A DNA stretch of 64,000 nucleotides from Nectonema munidae (GCA_030549495.1 JAUIRK010000883.1:271501-335500); one strand, 5' to 3'; counted from the first letter of the stretch, positions 22,601 through 33,724 are shown. A program made the numbers and translations. Notes: a model not told the origin generated them from the sequence alone.

Positions 22601-25600
22601 GAAAGTTCCGTTAAGTCGAAGTTCCTTTAAGGCCTTTTCAATATTAATTTAAATACGATATCTCGAACTTAATAACTCGAAACTTCGTTTATCTCGAAGC
22701 GTTTCACAAGTTCCGTGCATGAAAAAATCTAGCAGTATTCTCTCTATAAGTCAAAGTGTTATTTTCAAAAACATATTGATTAAATTGAAATTATTAAAGC
22801 ATGCGTTTTATGACACTATTGTTTTTCTGTATGTGCTAAAGTTAAGAAAAATCAATCATTTGATGTAATAAGCTTTCCGTTGGACAGATTGTAATGAATG
22901 AGTTTTTTGAATGCTTCTTTTGTAGGCAAACACAGCAGTGTATACATCAAATACTAGTGGAGCATAGATAGCTTCATGTAGCAATACTATCATTTGTGTA
23001 TTTACTTTTGTCGCACACATTCATCTGTGCATCCTTTTGCTTCTTTATTTTCATTTTCTTTTGTGTTACGTATTATGCCAAACATAAAACGCAAGCTAAC
23101 TTCACATAAGATGGAGACGAAGTATTTGGCATTGTTAGAGGTTGAGAAAAAAAATAAAATCCAAGACAAAAATTGCAAAACAGTTTGGAATACCGTTGAA
23201 CACATTGTCAACATGGATAAAAAAATCTGATGAAATAAAAGAGGCCTATGAAAATAAAAATGTTTCAATTAAACGTGTTCGTCTTCCACACTATCCTGAT
23301 GTAGAAGAAGCCCTTCTCATTTGGTTTAAAGTCGCACGGGCACAAAATATTCCTGTTTCAGGCCATATGCTACAAGAAAAGCAGCAAAGTATGCATCAGG
23401 CTTTCAGCACTCAAACTTTACTTGCAGTGATGGCTGTTGTTTAACAAAATTTAAGGATAGACATAACATATGTTTTCGTACTCTATGTGGAGAGTCAAGA
23501 AGTGTAACAGATGATCAAATTGAAAACTGGGTTTCCACGTTCTTACCAAGACTTCTTAACAAGTACACTCCAAATTGTATTTACCACGCTGATGAAGCAG
23601 GACTTTTCTATAAACTTCTTCCTTCCAAGTCAATTACACTTAAAGGCGAACAGTGTTCATCTGGAAAGTTGTCCAAAGAGAGATTCACTGTTCTTCTCTG
23701 TGCAAACATGAATGGTACAGACAAAGTTCCACTTTTGGTGATTGGAAAATCAGCCAAGCCTCGTTGTTTCAAGAATGTTAAAACTCTTCCAACAAAATAC
23801 AGGAACAATAAAAAGGCCTGGATGATATCAGATTTTTACAAGCTGGCTGATAACATTAAACCGTTGTCGATTCTGCTTCAAAAAAAAGATTGCTCTCATA
23901 GTAGATAATGTTCCTTCTCACTCACGCCTTGCACTTACTAATATTGACATCGTTTATTTACCTCCAAACACAACTTCCAAAACACAACCAATGGATCAGG
24001 GTATTATAAAAAACTTGAAAACACATTACAGACGTATACTTGTTGACAAACTTACCACATCCATGGAAAATAATAACCCTATTGCCAAAGTAACTGTTCT
24101 TGATGCTTTGCATATGATTCAAAGAGCTTGGTCTTTTGTTACTTCAACAACAATTGCTAATTGTTTCAAAAAAGCACAATTGTTTGATGATAACACCAAC
24201 TTTAGTGTCGAAGACGAAAATGATGTTCAATTAGAAGAAGTTTGCAAAAAAGCTGCTACGTTTGGGGTGGAAGTGGGGTCATTTGAAGATTATGTTATTG
24301 TCGATGAAAGAGTGATAACCTGCCGGCCTATGACGGACGAAGAAATTGTTGCTGCTGTCAGCGACAAACGCAATCAAGGCCAACAAGAAGATAGTGATGA
24401 AGAAGACGATGAGTCGAAAGTCTGCGTAAACTTATACAATCCCGAAGTGATGGTGAAGCGTTATTAGACAAACTCACACACATTGAAAATTTCATTGATG
24501 AAATCAAATATTCTGAAGTCAAACAAACATGCATAAATGATTATTTTTACAAAATGAAAAATAATTGATATAATAAATAAACTTTTTTTTACCTTTTCTA
24601 AAACAATAATTTTTTTACAGATCGTTAAGATGGAGAAAATTCTCACGCTCTCTTCTACCAGGGGTAGATCTAAATAAAGGTGGCTAAATTTATGCCTTCT
24701 TGCCAAACCGGGTTTAAATGGGGAGTCAGAGTGGGGTGTGTAGTTGCTTTTAAAAAATACTTTTCTATCTCTTCCATTCCCGCTTTCTTACTAAAAATTT
24801 CTACATCTTTTACTGTTATCAATATGAAATCTTTTTCAAAAAAATCAGAAATTTCTACCATAAAATCAGTTTTGAACTCAAACATGTTATAAATAATAAA
24901 AATATGGTTTTGTTGATAAATTTTAATTTCTTGTTTTGTTTGCTTCACATGTTTTCGTTATTAACACTTTCTTCATTAATCTAAAATTCACTTAAACACA
25001 AATTGTCTTGTTATTATGTAGAAACCTTATTACATAATATTTAAGTTTCTTTTTTACAATAGTAAATTTCTTTCCACAAGTACCTCTCCTCCTACCAAAA
25101 ACTTTGACACTATTAATAGAGTATGTTTTTCAACCCAATAAGGCACTATTATGTTCTTACAAAATAAACTCAAAACATCAGACTTTTTTTTCAACTTTTT
25201 TCCTAGAAAATTTAGCAGATTTGAGTCCAAGTTTTTTTAAGTCGAACTCACGATACCTCGAAGTGTTTGGCCAAGGCCGTTAAGCTTCGAGTAAACGAGA
25301 GTATACTGTATATTTATTTAAAATGTTAGCAAATTCCATGGAATCCCATTAAGCATTATGCTGAACACTGCAATAAGCAGAGTGCACAGTATGGAAATTT
25401 AAAGTCTCACTCCAACCCCTAACATCACGAAATATGTCATATTTGAGGGAATTTTTCTATACTTTTAGCATCAACCTCATCCGCTTGTATTGTGAAGCAG
25501 CATAACAAGGATTGCATTGTAATTGGATTCGGTATCAAATCACATTATCAAATTTGCAGGACCATGAAATTAACACATACATTGGAGTACCGACAGAAAT

Positions 25601-28600
25601 GTGTCGCAAAGCCCATGTGGTACAAGTCTCTACCTGTTACTCTACTTCCAGTCAAGGCTAAGTACATGCCCAAGTTGTTTTCCAGTTTCGACAAAAAGTA
25701 GCCAACACCAACATCTGGAAAAAAGCCTGAATAGTAAAAAAGTATTTTATTATCAAAGCAAAGTGCAAAATCCTTAACTCTTTATCAATGGCGAGTAAAC
25801 ATGGGATCAAAAAATATAAAAAAAGTACTAAGCTTCACTTAGTATCCTTTGACTTCCATGTTTACCCCCTGTGACTTGAGCGGATCTTAAAATATTAATA
25901 TATCTTTCACAAACCTATCATTGTTTCAGGCATCGCGAAGAGCGTATTCTCAGCCACAACCCTATATGTGCCATGAACAGACAAACCCACTCCTCCACCC
26001 ATGCAAATGCCACCCACCAAACTGATGAACGGCTTTTTATAGAAGGTTCCTTAAAACGACAAAAATTGAATTCATTCATTCTTGAGGTCTTACAAGACAA
26101 CTACATTTTTGATTTCAAAAGAGATCACTCAACGATCACGTAAAGAGGTATAGACTGTAAAACAGGATAAGTTTACTCTTTCATCTCCACGGCATCTTAA
26201 AAACGGCAAAATACCTGATGTCAATAAAGAGCCTCATTAAAATCAGAGTTTGAGGTCTTGGAGGAGCAGGATTAAGGAATCAGAAAATAAATATCCTTCT
26301 TTGTCTCCCAAAACTGAAATATGGCGTGGAATTTTAGTTATTTATGTCTTCATTGATTTTTCGCTGATGTAAAAATTTCATTTCCACTCTCTAAGCACTA
26401 ACAATGATCATTATGCTTTGCAAACTTACTTGTTAAATAATTGAGAAATAGTTTATTTTTTTATAAAGTTAAGTAGAAACTATTTTTAACACTAGAACTA
26501 CCATAAGAGTCCTTTTTACCCTTTTAATAGAACATTTTTAATGCGATTTTTCAAGAGGCAAATGTTAAAGCTCATACATATTAAGCAAATGCCTTTATTA
26601 CTTTATCTTTGTTGAAATTTCCTTAAGTAAGCTAAAAATAATTTTAAAAAATGCATAGAAAAATGAACTCTTTTGCCACTTGGTGTCAAAATGACCCTAA
26701 AGAAGATAAGGGAAAAATTTATTGATTTTTCAGTGTAGTGTATTTGAAAAGAGAAGTAGGATTATTTTTGACTATTTTAGAAAGACTATTGATTAATCTT
26801 TTATTGAAGTTGAAAACACCGGGCAAAAATTAATATTTTTGTCGCGTTTTAAACTTCAATTATAACACGAGTTTAAGAAAAAAATTAGAATTTTCTGAAG
26901 AAAGTTTTTCTAAATATTTTTACAATTCTGGTAGTTATGATTCAATTCAATAAGATTCTTCAAACAGCGAAAGTAAAAAGGAAAGACAAAACTTGTTCAT
27001 ATCTTTGATAAATGAACAATTTATCAAAAATGATAAATTTTTGAATATGGCAAAAAAAATCAAGCATTCTAATTCAAAAACAAAAAATAGTAAAGCAAAA
27101 ATTTGAGCATACCTATTCGGCGAAAAGACAGTAAAGAATAACATTCATATTTCAGCATGGAGACTTTTTAGCGATTGGTTTATCTCGTAAACTATACAAG
27201 CTTCCACAGAAAAATTGCAGATCTTTTAGTAAATGATAAATCGAGTTTGTTGATTTGCAAAGCTGAGCCGTTATTGCAATTCTATATATAAGGTGCATTA
27301 CATTGGATAAAAATCTTGAACAAAATTTGATGTGATGAGGGACTTGGATTTATGAGAAGTGGAATCGTTTCATTGAAATAATGAGATTTTTAAGCTTCAA
27401 TGATAAATGTACAAGATTTGAAAGAATTCAGAAGAACAAATTTGCCGCTATTTCAGATATGGGGAAAAAATTTATATCAAACTGACAACTTTTTTATAAT
27501 CCTGGATTGATATCACAGTTATTTCCAATCAAAACTCAGTGTCATTTCACTCAAGTTTTCGCAACAAATCTAGAGAACAAAAATTCTGGTTGGCTGTAGA
27601 CTACGTTGTTCTGAAGCTTGTAGAACCGCATTTAAAAACAGGAAGAAACGTTACATATGATAGTTTTTTCACATCTCTTCATCTGGCAAAATATTTTTTG
27701 AAGAATAAATAAACCTTAGTTGGAACAACGAAAAGAAATTCCATAAGAAATAAAATAAGTAAAATTGAAACTGTACAACTCAATCAATTTAAAAAGTAAT
27801 TCAATTGTTTCAACTCTTTATCAGGCTGGAAGCATAAGTTTGTTTTTATTTAAAGCAGCCAACATGAATTCATAAAAACTAATTCAAGCAAAAATTGTTT
27901 TTGATCAGATGGGTAAGGAAGGATCTATATCACTAAGGCATCTTCACGTAGATGGCCTGCGCATACATTTTAAAGCATTCTTGATTTAGCTGATAATGAT
28001 TAAGGATGTAAAAAAAACCTACCAATCATATGATTAAGTGCGTATTCGCTCTTAAAGAAAGTTGTTGGAAGGGTGGAAGATCCTTGTTTCTTGGCTAAAA
28101 TGAGCGCTAAAAGCAAAAAAGCAAGATCATCCATTGAATCATGAAGAATAAAGCATACATTTGACATCACCACCAGCGCAAAACGCTCGTTGAAAGCCAG
28201 ACCTCAGCAAAACGCATTTGATCGAGCCATCCATGTGAGCATTCTGCCAAAAGAGAGCAAAAAGTTTACAATATTGTGAATTTGAATACACAAACAGACA
28301 AATGGACCAAAATGAACAAATTGGACGATATCCAAAATACATGATAGGTTGGAGAGGAATGTGTTAGTGGACAAAGCAATTACACAGTAGATCCTCTATA
28401 ACGTAGGGATATAGTAGCGTTATGAATGTTTCGCGTTATAATGGAGCTACTGTGTGTGTTAAAGGCAACTTTTAAATCATTCAAATTCAAATGTTAGGTA
28501 TGGAGAAGATAGATAACAAATTATCGAACATTCAAGTAGTTTGTTTAAAATATAATATACTTTAATTACGTATGAGTTGGTTATTATTATTATTAAAAAT

Positions 28601-31600
28601 AATTTAGGATTAATTTAGTTTTTTGGCTAAAATGCAAATAAAATGAAAAAAACAACTTTTTAATAAATTATGTTGAAGAAAATAGATATAAAAATAAAAT
28701 AGCAGAAGCGCCTTAAGAAATTTGAAGAATGCGTTTTATGGAAATCAATTTCATAAAAATTACAGAAATCTGTTTGCCTTTACAACTGGTAAAAAGACAT
28801 ATCAATTCAAGAAATTCTCCTAGCTTGAATAAATTTCACTACATTGACTACATGGCTTTTTACTAGTTTATGAATATCAAGATAAAAGTTTCTATTACAA
28901 TATAATATTGAGAAATCATGAGTTTATTCAATGAAGCAATTCAAAATAAAACACTTTAACACTAGAATGGCCGAGGTGTCGAAATTGATATTTATAAAAC
29001 TTCTAATTCTTTTTAAAAAAAGAATACAAATATCAAACGATTTATTATAAATTATTGAAATCTTTAATTTTATATATTATGAATTTTATTTTTATTACTA
29101 AACTTTATTTTTTTTAATTTTAGGACTTTTGTAGTTTTATTTTGTAACTTTATTTTTTATTATTTTTGTACTTTCTTGCTAATTTTTTCAACTCTCAAAA
29201 TGGCGGAAAAAAATTCCGATATAGATTTACTTGATTCTGGGGATGATTTGAGCAGTGAAAGTTAATTAGATATGGAATTATCTGATTTCATCAATACAAG
29301 CACTACTGATTCTTCAGATTCTTGTGCTGAAGATGATGCAAAACTTGAAGATGGAAACAAACTGATTGTGACTAAATACGGTGTTACATGGACTCAATAA
29401 CAGGTAGATACAGACAAGCTTCAATTTTTAAAGCTAAAACTGGTGTAGCTAAAAGTTTGAAAAATATAGATTCTCCTTATGCAGCGTGGAAGTTTTTCAT
29501 AGATGAGATAATGATAAGGAAGATCTGCAAATGTACAATTGCTGCAGGTGGTGATTCAAATTTTAGTGAAAAATTTTCAATTGAAGAACTGGAGTCTTTT
29601 TTTGCAATTGAGTATGCTTGTGGGATATACGGAAAAAGTCATAATGCTGACTTTCTCTGGAACAAAAGGTATGGACCTAATATTTTCAAAGAAACTATGT
29701 CTAGGAACAGATACAAAGAAATCAAAAAGTTACTACGATTTGATATCAAGTCTACAAGATCTAAACGAATAAATGAAGACAAATTTACTCATATTAGAGA
29801 TATTTTTGAAGCGTTTGCTCAAAACTGCTGTAAAAATTATACACCCGATTTCAGTCTAACAGTCGATGAACAGCTCCTCCCTTCAAAGAACCGGTGCCCA
29901 TTTATTGTCTATATGCCAAATAAGCTTGATAAATTTGGCATTAAGTTCTGGATGTTAGCTGAAGTAGTCTCAAATATGTCTGTAATATCAAACCATATCT
30001 TGGAGCACAAGAAAAAGAATCCAGAAATGGACTTCCTTTGGGAGAAAGTGTTGTACTTGAAATCACAAAACCCATAAATAAACGTGGCTACAACGTCACA
30101 ACAGACCATTTTTTCACTTCATTTGAACTCACTAAAAAACTTCAAGAGCAAAGTACTTCTCTAGTTGGTACAATTCGTCCAAATAGCAAACATCTTTGTA
30201 AAGATATGACAAGTTTCAAAAAAGGTGGAAAGTACGAAAGCAATTTTTCTTACAATAGAGAAAGTGGTATCATGTTTGTTAATTATCAGTGTAAAGAAAG
30301 TAAGTCTGTCTGTTTACTTTCTACTATTCATTCCTCTCCAACCATTTCTAATGATATGAAAAAAAAGCCGGAAGTTGTTTGTTTCTACAATAAAAACAAG
30401 GTAGCAGTAGATGTTGTGGATCAAATGTTGAGACAATACAGCACACGTTCTGCCTCAAGACGCTGGCCACTTGCTGTTTGGGCTAATATTTTAGACATTT
30501 CAGCTCTCAACAGCTGGATAGTTACAAAAAAATTACTAGAAAATACGTCATCATTGATCTCATCCAAGGACTTCGTGCTTCTTTTTTGGAAAAAAAGAGT
30601 TCAAAAACTTGTGAAGTTGATGACGATAGTAACAGCTCTAATACTCCAATGAAAAAGAGAGAAAATGTAACGGTCTCAATTTGCAAAATTTGCAAGAAAC
30701 CTACATGTGGAAAGTGTTCCTCAAAAGAAACCAGAATTATTAACGTTGTTTGTAAAACGTCTGATATGTGGATTTCAATATAGTATAATTTTTTTTATAA
30801 ACTTTATCAAAATTTAATATTTTTTAAAAATAAAGTGTTTTTGAAAGATTTCAAAAAGATTTTTTTTTACAATTTATTGATAATGTGTATGTATATAAAT
30901 GAACTTTAAGTTAAAAATATTATATATAATATAAATAAATTTATTCCATTAGAAAAACAAAAGTAAGATACGAATAAAAACAAAAAATATTTTTGGTGTA
31001 GAAAACGACACCTTAGCCTTTCTTTATATAGGTATTACTCTGGCCATTCTAGTGTTAAACCGTTAACGCCAAGAGTCGACAGGTCGCAATGGCGGGTTGA
31101 GAACCTATGTTTTAGACTACAACACATTTGTACTGTTGTTTTTCACAGGAAAAAGAAAGCAAAGAATACGCTTTTTTAATTATTTAAAATTTTTAAATAA
31201 TTTTTTTGCTCAAGAAATGGGTAAATAATTAAAAAAAATAAGCTGGTTAAGACGATAGCGATAATTTTAAAAAACTAATAAAAAAAATTAAACTTTAAAT
31301 TATCTAAATTTAAAAAAAAATTCGGTACAAAAATTTTGGACATATGCTTAACCTTAACCGAAGAGGTTCATAGTTGCAAAAATAAATCCCTAAATTGGTC
31401 ATCTGCTAAATTTCTTATCGTTGGATCGCTAAAATCCATATACATCATTTATCATAAAAAATTAAGATTCATATTAATGAATTTAGAAAAGAAAAGAATA
31501 AAAATTAAAGTTTTTTTCGCCGTAAATACAGCAGAAGTTGTATCATAGATAGCAGCAAAAAAAAAGAGAAATTATATTAATTTTCATTTAATGACATCAT

Positions 31601-31876
31601 ATGTATAAAATGACTGTTTGGATTTAGTGATGGTAGGAAGTAAAAAATATAGCTAAATTTTGAATATTAATTACACAATATAAATTAACTAACCTTAATA
31701 TTAACACTAAGATTTCTAACAGCATTCAAATCAATAGCATTCAAAGTGGACTCTTTATGCATTGTGAGTATCAAGGCATTATCTTTAATTGAATATTCTA
31801 CAGAGTCTTTAGTCAGGTATTTAATTGGATCTATAGTTTTACTGAAAAATCTTTTAAAAATAATGCTTGTCAACAT
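16413..31876 (-). CDS. HIBCH: 3-hydroxyisobutyryl-CoA hydrolase, mitochondrial (7 exons)
   Basis: HIBCH releases 3-hydroxyisobutyrate from its CoA ester in mitochondrial valine breakdown. Exons in coding order: 31876-31694, 28243-28159, 28106-28023, 26049-25915, 25726-25581, 22162-21718, 16630-16413. All introns are GT-AG, all phases agree, and together they encode 431 residues (human about 386). The N terminus [13 protein letters not shown] suits a mitochondrial targeting peptide. Family motifs: AFCAGGDVK (81-89, oxyanion-hole region), [15 protein letters not shown] (130-144) and [15 protein letters not shown] (157-171). The catalytic pair is Glu159 and Asp167, with the usual 8-residue spacing. 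[11 protein letters not shown] near 363-373 matches the family C terminus. Oddities are Val170 where FPDVGGG is usual, and a tail of about 35 extra residues. Introns hold several transposons. The joins are predicted by eye; the identity is very secure. Confidence 0.93.
17055..17260. repeat. piggyBac-like terminus in HIBCH intron 6
   Basis: TTAA at 17055-17058 is followed by CACTAGAGCAGCCAAATGG. It shares CACTAGA with the termini at 26490 and 28960. A similar ctagaaggaccatatg is seen at 17230. No matching opposite end was found. Confidence 0.4.
17878..20400 (+). pseudogene. hAT transposase relic (ZMYM1-like type)
   Basis: Fragments follow transposase order on the plus strand. First comes a zinc-finger region with [18 protein letters not shown] (18190-18260) and [10 protein letters not shown] (18400-18435). 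Then [14 protein letters not shown] and [20 protein letters not shown] (18830-18995). Finally there is a dimerisation segment with [14 protein letters not shown] and [16 protein letters not shown] (20110-20205). Frames are broken many times. It lies in HIBCH intron 6, antisense to the gene. Terminal repeats were not identified. Confidence 0.8.
20600..21352 (-). pseudogene. LINE fragment (PHD-like finger plus endonuclease start)
   Basis: On the minus strand, 21352-21095 encodes a Cys/His segment ([20 protein letters not shown], then NWSCANH). After a gap, 20940-20755 encodes [16 protein letters not shown], then ITIQEAKLN and [10 protein letters not shown], the usual start of an APE-type LINE endonuclease. 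The rest of ORF2 is missing. It lies in HIBCH intron 6, sense to the gene. Confidence 0.7.
21718..22162 (-). CDS. HIBCH: HIBCH exon 6 (residues 212-359)
   Basis: This is the largest exon. It encodes [20 protein letters not shown], then [25 protein letters not shown] and [13 protein letters not shown], which align with the C-terminal helices of HIBCH. The acceptor is tttcttttcaattag and the donor TCAA|GTATGC. Most of this exon is duplicated at 3456-3920. Confidence 0.92.
22566..25308 (+). mobile_element. pogo/Tigger-type DNA transposon (2.74 kb)
   Basis: Both ends read CAGTATACTCTCGTTTACT inward, with TA target duplications at 22564-22565 and 25309-25310. Subterminal regions repeat short words such as ttcgataag, tctcgaag and actcgaaa, as Tigger elements do. 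The interior encodes a pogo-type transposase in several frames. It lies in HIBCH intron 5, antisense to the gene. Inverted ends are well preserved but the coding region is broken. Confidence 0.92.
23075..24467 (+). pseudogene. Tigger/pogo transposase, frame-broken
   Basis: The start [12 protein letters not shown] opens a CENP-B-like helix-turn-helix (residues about 1-55), continued in other frames by [20 protein letters not shown] and a Tc5-type DNA-binding part ([10 protein letters not shown]). The DDE domain shows the three expected carboxylates: [11 protein letters not shown] (about 23600), LIVDNVPSH (about 23898) and [12 protein letters not shown] (about 23980-24010). At least three frame changes separate these parts. 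Confidence 0.88.
25581..25726 (-). CDS. HIBCH: HIBCH exon 5 (residues 164-211)
   Basis: It encodes [14 protein letters not shown] with the catalytic Asp167, then [17 protein letters not shown] and ATHF. The acceptor is ttttactattcag and the donor AAT|GTATGT. Confidence 0.94.
25915..26049 (-). CDS. HIBCH: HIBCH exon 4 (residues 119-162)
   Basis: It encodes [20 protein letters not shown] and the catalytic Glu159 in MPETMIG. The acceptor is tttttgtcgttttaag. The donor is GATAG|GTTTGT. Confidence 0.94.
26490..27960 (+). pseudogene. piggyBac relic in HIBCH intron 3
   Basis: The left end is TTAA (26486-26489) followed by CACTAGAACTACCATAAGAG. Transposase remains at about 27370-27600 include [24 protein letters not shown] and [12 protein letters not shown], followed by broken sequence. 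It matches the minus-strand relic at 12230-13080. No right end was recognised and the frame is full of stops. Confidence 0.72.
28023..28106 (-). CDS. HIBCH: HIBCH exon 3 (residues 91-117)
   Basis: It encodes [10 protein letters not shown] and [12 protein letters not shown], matching the family's FFREEYMLN helix. The intron before it is only 52 nt (acceptor ttttttgcttttag). The donor is ATTG|GTAGGT. Confidence 0.9.
28159..28243 (-). CDS. HIBCH: HIBCH exon 2 (residues 62-89)
   Basis: It encodes [16 protein letters not shown] and AFCAGGDVK, the first oxyanion-hole motif. The acceptor is ctctcttttggcag and the donor is aaat|GTATGC, leaving one base of a codon. Confidence 0.93.
28960..31054 (+). 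mobile_element. piggyBac-type DNA transposon (2.1 kb)
   Basis: Ends are CACTAGAATGGCC (13 bp, inverted) with TTAA on both sides (28956-28959, 31055-31058), the piggyBac target. A second inverted motif AGGTGTCG lies inside each end, at about 28974 and 31008. The interior holds a nearly full transposase gene. It sits in HIBCH intron 1, antisense to the gene. The intact ends suggest a recent insertion. Confidence 0.93.
29201..30783 (+). pseudogene. piggyBac transposase, nearly intact
   Basis: The probable start is ATG at 29201 ([17 protein letters not shown]), in an acidic N-terminal part interrupted by a stop soon after. Main frames are 29388-30077 and 30038-30652. Catalytic carboxylates appear in [13 protein letters not shown] (about 29860), [11 protein letters not shown] (about 30100) and [20 protein letters not shown] (about 30410). 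A Cys-rich C-terminal finger follows ([13 protein letters not shown], 30680-30720). One frame change near 30040-30075 and the early stop are the main breaks, plus a shift before the finger. Confidence 0.88.
31060..31693. other. AT-rich part of HIBCH intron 1
   Basis: No element ends or coding-like frame were recognised between the piggyBac insertion and exon 1. Confidence 0.4.
31694..31876 (-). CDS. HIBCH: HIBCH exon 1 (residues 1-61)
   Basis: It encodes the targeting peptide and the crotonase-fold start [15 protein letters not shown], like the family's ITLNRPKALNAL. The donor is AAG|GTTAGT, phase 0. The sequence just before the ATG is tttgttttatatatttag, an acceptor-like tract ending exactly at the ATG. 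A non-coding first exon or a spliced leader may therefore join here. Confidence 0.9.
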
Positions 31877-32280
31877 CTAAATATATAAAACAAATTATTA
31901 CATCTTTTTAAAATTAAAATAGAGCCGATTACCATAACTAATAAAAATAAAAAAAATTATTTAAATATTAAAAAAGACAAAATAATAGCACTATATTTTA
32001 AAAATAAACTTGATTGTGCTAATTACTTTATTTACTTTTATTTTTTAATTTAACAATATTTTTAAGACAAAATGTAATTACACTGTATCAATTTGGCAGA
32101 TAACACCTCTTAATTTAAAATCACCTTCTTCTGAAACTGTCCGGCAAGACTTCTTATTTATTTGTTATAATCAATTAGATGTTATTTCAAAATAAGTATC
32201 AAATAATTAAGGTTAAATCCTTCTTTCGACTAAAATATTTTATAGAAAATTTACAAATTCAAATAATATTTGAATTTAAA
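31877..32280. other. HIBCH 5' flank
   Basis: Apart from the acceptor-like tract at the ATG, no TATA-like or initiator element stands out against the AT-rich background. The real first exon or promoter could lie here or farther upstream. Confidence 0.35.
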
Positions 32281-33178
32281 ATATAGTAATGATATACTTA
32301 TTATAGAGAGAACTTAAAAGTTCTTTTGTGAAACTTTTGGTGAAAAACTATTTTATTAGGTACTTAATAAGTAGTTTTTTATTTTCTTTTTAAAAGAAAG
32401 CAACGACATAAAAACGTCATCGAATAAAATTTTATTATCGAGGTAAAAATCATTACATTTATTCAAAATAGAGATATTTGATCCTTTCAGTCTATTATAA
32501 ATTTTCAAAGGTTTGCTTAAGCTCCTAGTATAATATAGGGGATTTTTATTATATTTAATCAACGAGCCAAACACATTATATAAATGACCATTGAAGTTTT
32601 TATAAAGAAAAACTCCTACTCTCTGTTTGAAAATTTCATCTAATTTTAACAATCCGTTTTGCTTAAAAATTTCTGTTGTGTGGTCACACTTTTTTCCATA
32701 AGGGTACCAATTTATTATACTGTAGTTTACATAAGAGAGAAATAACTGTTTATATATCATAAGTCTGAGTTATAAGTGTTCTCTTCATGTTTCTCGTCAT
32801 TCTTTTTGATACTTTTTTTTATCCTCTTGCGTTCATGATTATTTCTTTTGTGGCAGCCTTGTTCTCATTTATTACCAAATCTTACGTACACTTTTATAAA
32901 TGTGTATGGGTTTTATTCATATCAGCGGCTTTAAGGCCTTTTTGAATATTTCCCTTAAAAAAAAAACTTTCTATATTGAAAATATATTGTCTATTCTATT
33001 TAAATTTGTAAACATTTGCTCTTACTGATGTCACGAAGTGTTCTTTTTTCTTTATAATTGTATGAATAAATCTTTCTTTCTTTCTATTTTATTATAAGTG
33101 TGCATACAAGGTTATTAGATATAACTAGAAATTGTAAGTTCTCTTCTATGCACAATTATAATAAGTATATCATTACTA
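32281..33178. mobile_element. LINE fragment with 5' inversion, between short inverted repeats
   Basis: The minus-strand frame 32760-32356 (134 codons) is an ORF2 C terminus, with FLSYVNYSIINWYPYGKK near its start. It is followed on the plus strand by what looks like a LINE 3' UTR (about 32761-33090) ending AATAAATCTTTCTTTCTTTC. An inverted 5' part joined to a sense 3' end is the expected product of twin priming. Separately, tagtaatgatatacttatta at 32284 is inverted near 33155, so the fragment may have landed in another short element. Confidence 0.6.
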
Positions 33179-33432
33179 CCAGCAATAAAATGTGCCCTAC
33201 TACTACACTACAACCTTGAATTGAGACCGTAACGGTACATTCAATACATAAGTAGAAAATGATCATCAAAGCTAAGTGTTGAGGGCTAGTTGGTTGACAA
33301 CTAGATTGATGACTGATAGATATGATTGATGTTTCTTTCGCTCCTCTTTATTATACATATATATATTCAGTTTTATAAATCAAACGCTTTTTTATTATTT
33401 TTGATATTATACAATATCCTTGCCAACCAAAG

Positions 33433-33559
33433 ATGTTCCAACAAGCCTTTTTTTCCTTTTATTCTCAACCGCTTCTTACCAAAAAAATTGCTCATGGAAG
33501 TGATTACACAACGGCTGACGCTTTCAAATCGTCCATGATGTCTCTCCAATCCTTAAGAA
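33433..33559 (+). CDS. Candidate coding exon, unrecognised gene
   Basis: The frame opens MFQQAFFSFYSQPLLTKK and continues IAHGSDYTTADAFKSSMMSL, then QSLR. The composition is unlike the surrounding low-complexity DNA and no repeat family was recognised. The frame runs into an A-rich tract. No convincing GT donor follows in the right phase, so the 3' limit is uncertain. It may belong with the exon at 33725-33862. Confidence 0.35.
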
Positions 33560-33724
33560 AAAAAAATATATATATCATTTTAAACATAAGGCATCTTTTT
33601 TTTCTATATCCATAGCAGAAAATGATTTGCATGTTCACGTATCATCTAGTTGTATATATATATATATTTTTTTTTTCCTGTCCATTATTTTATGATATAA
33701 TAAATTTCTTCTTCTCTTCTCTAG

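Noticed and set aside
25330-25560. Extra HIBCH exon (VDAKSIEKF on the minus strand)
   Set aside because: The frame stops quickly, and exon 5 joins exon 6 in phase with a good family alignment without it.
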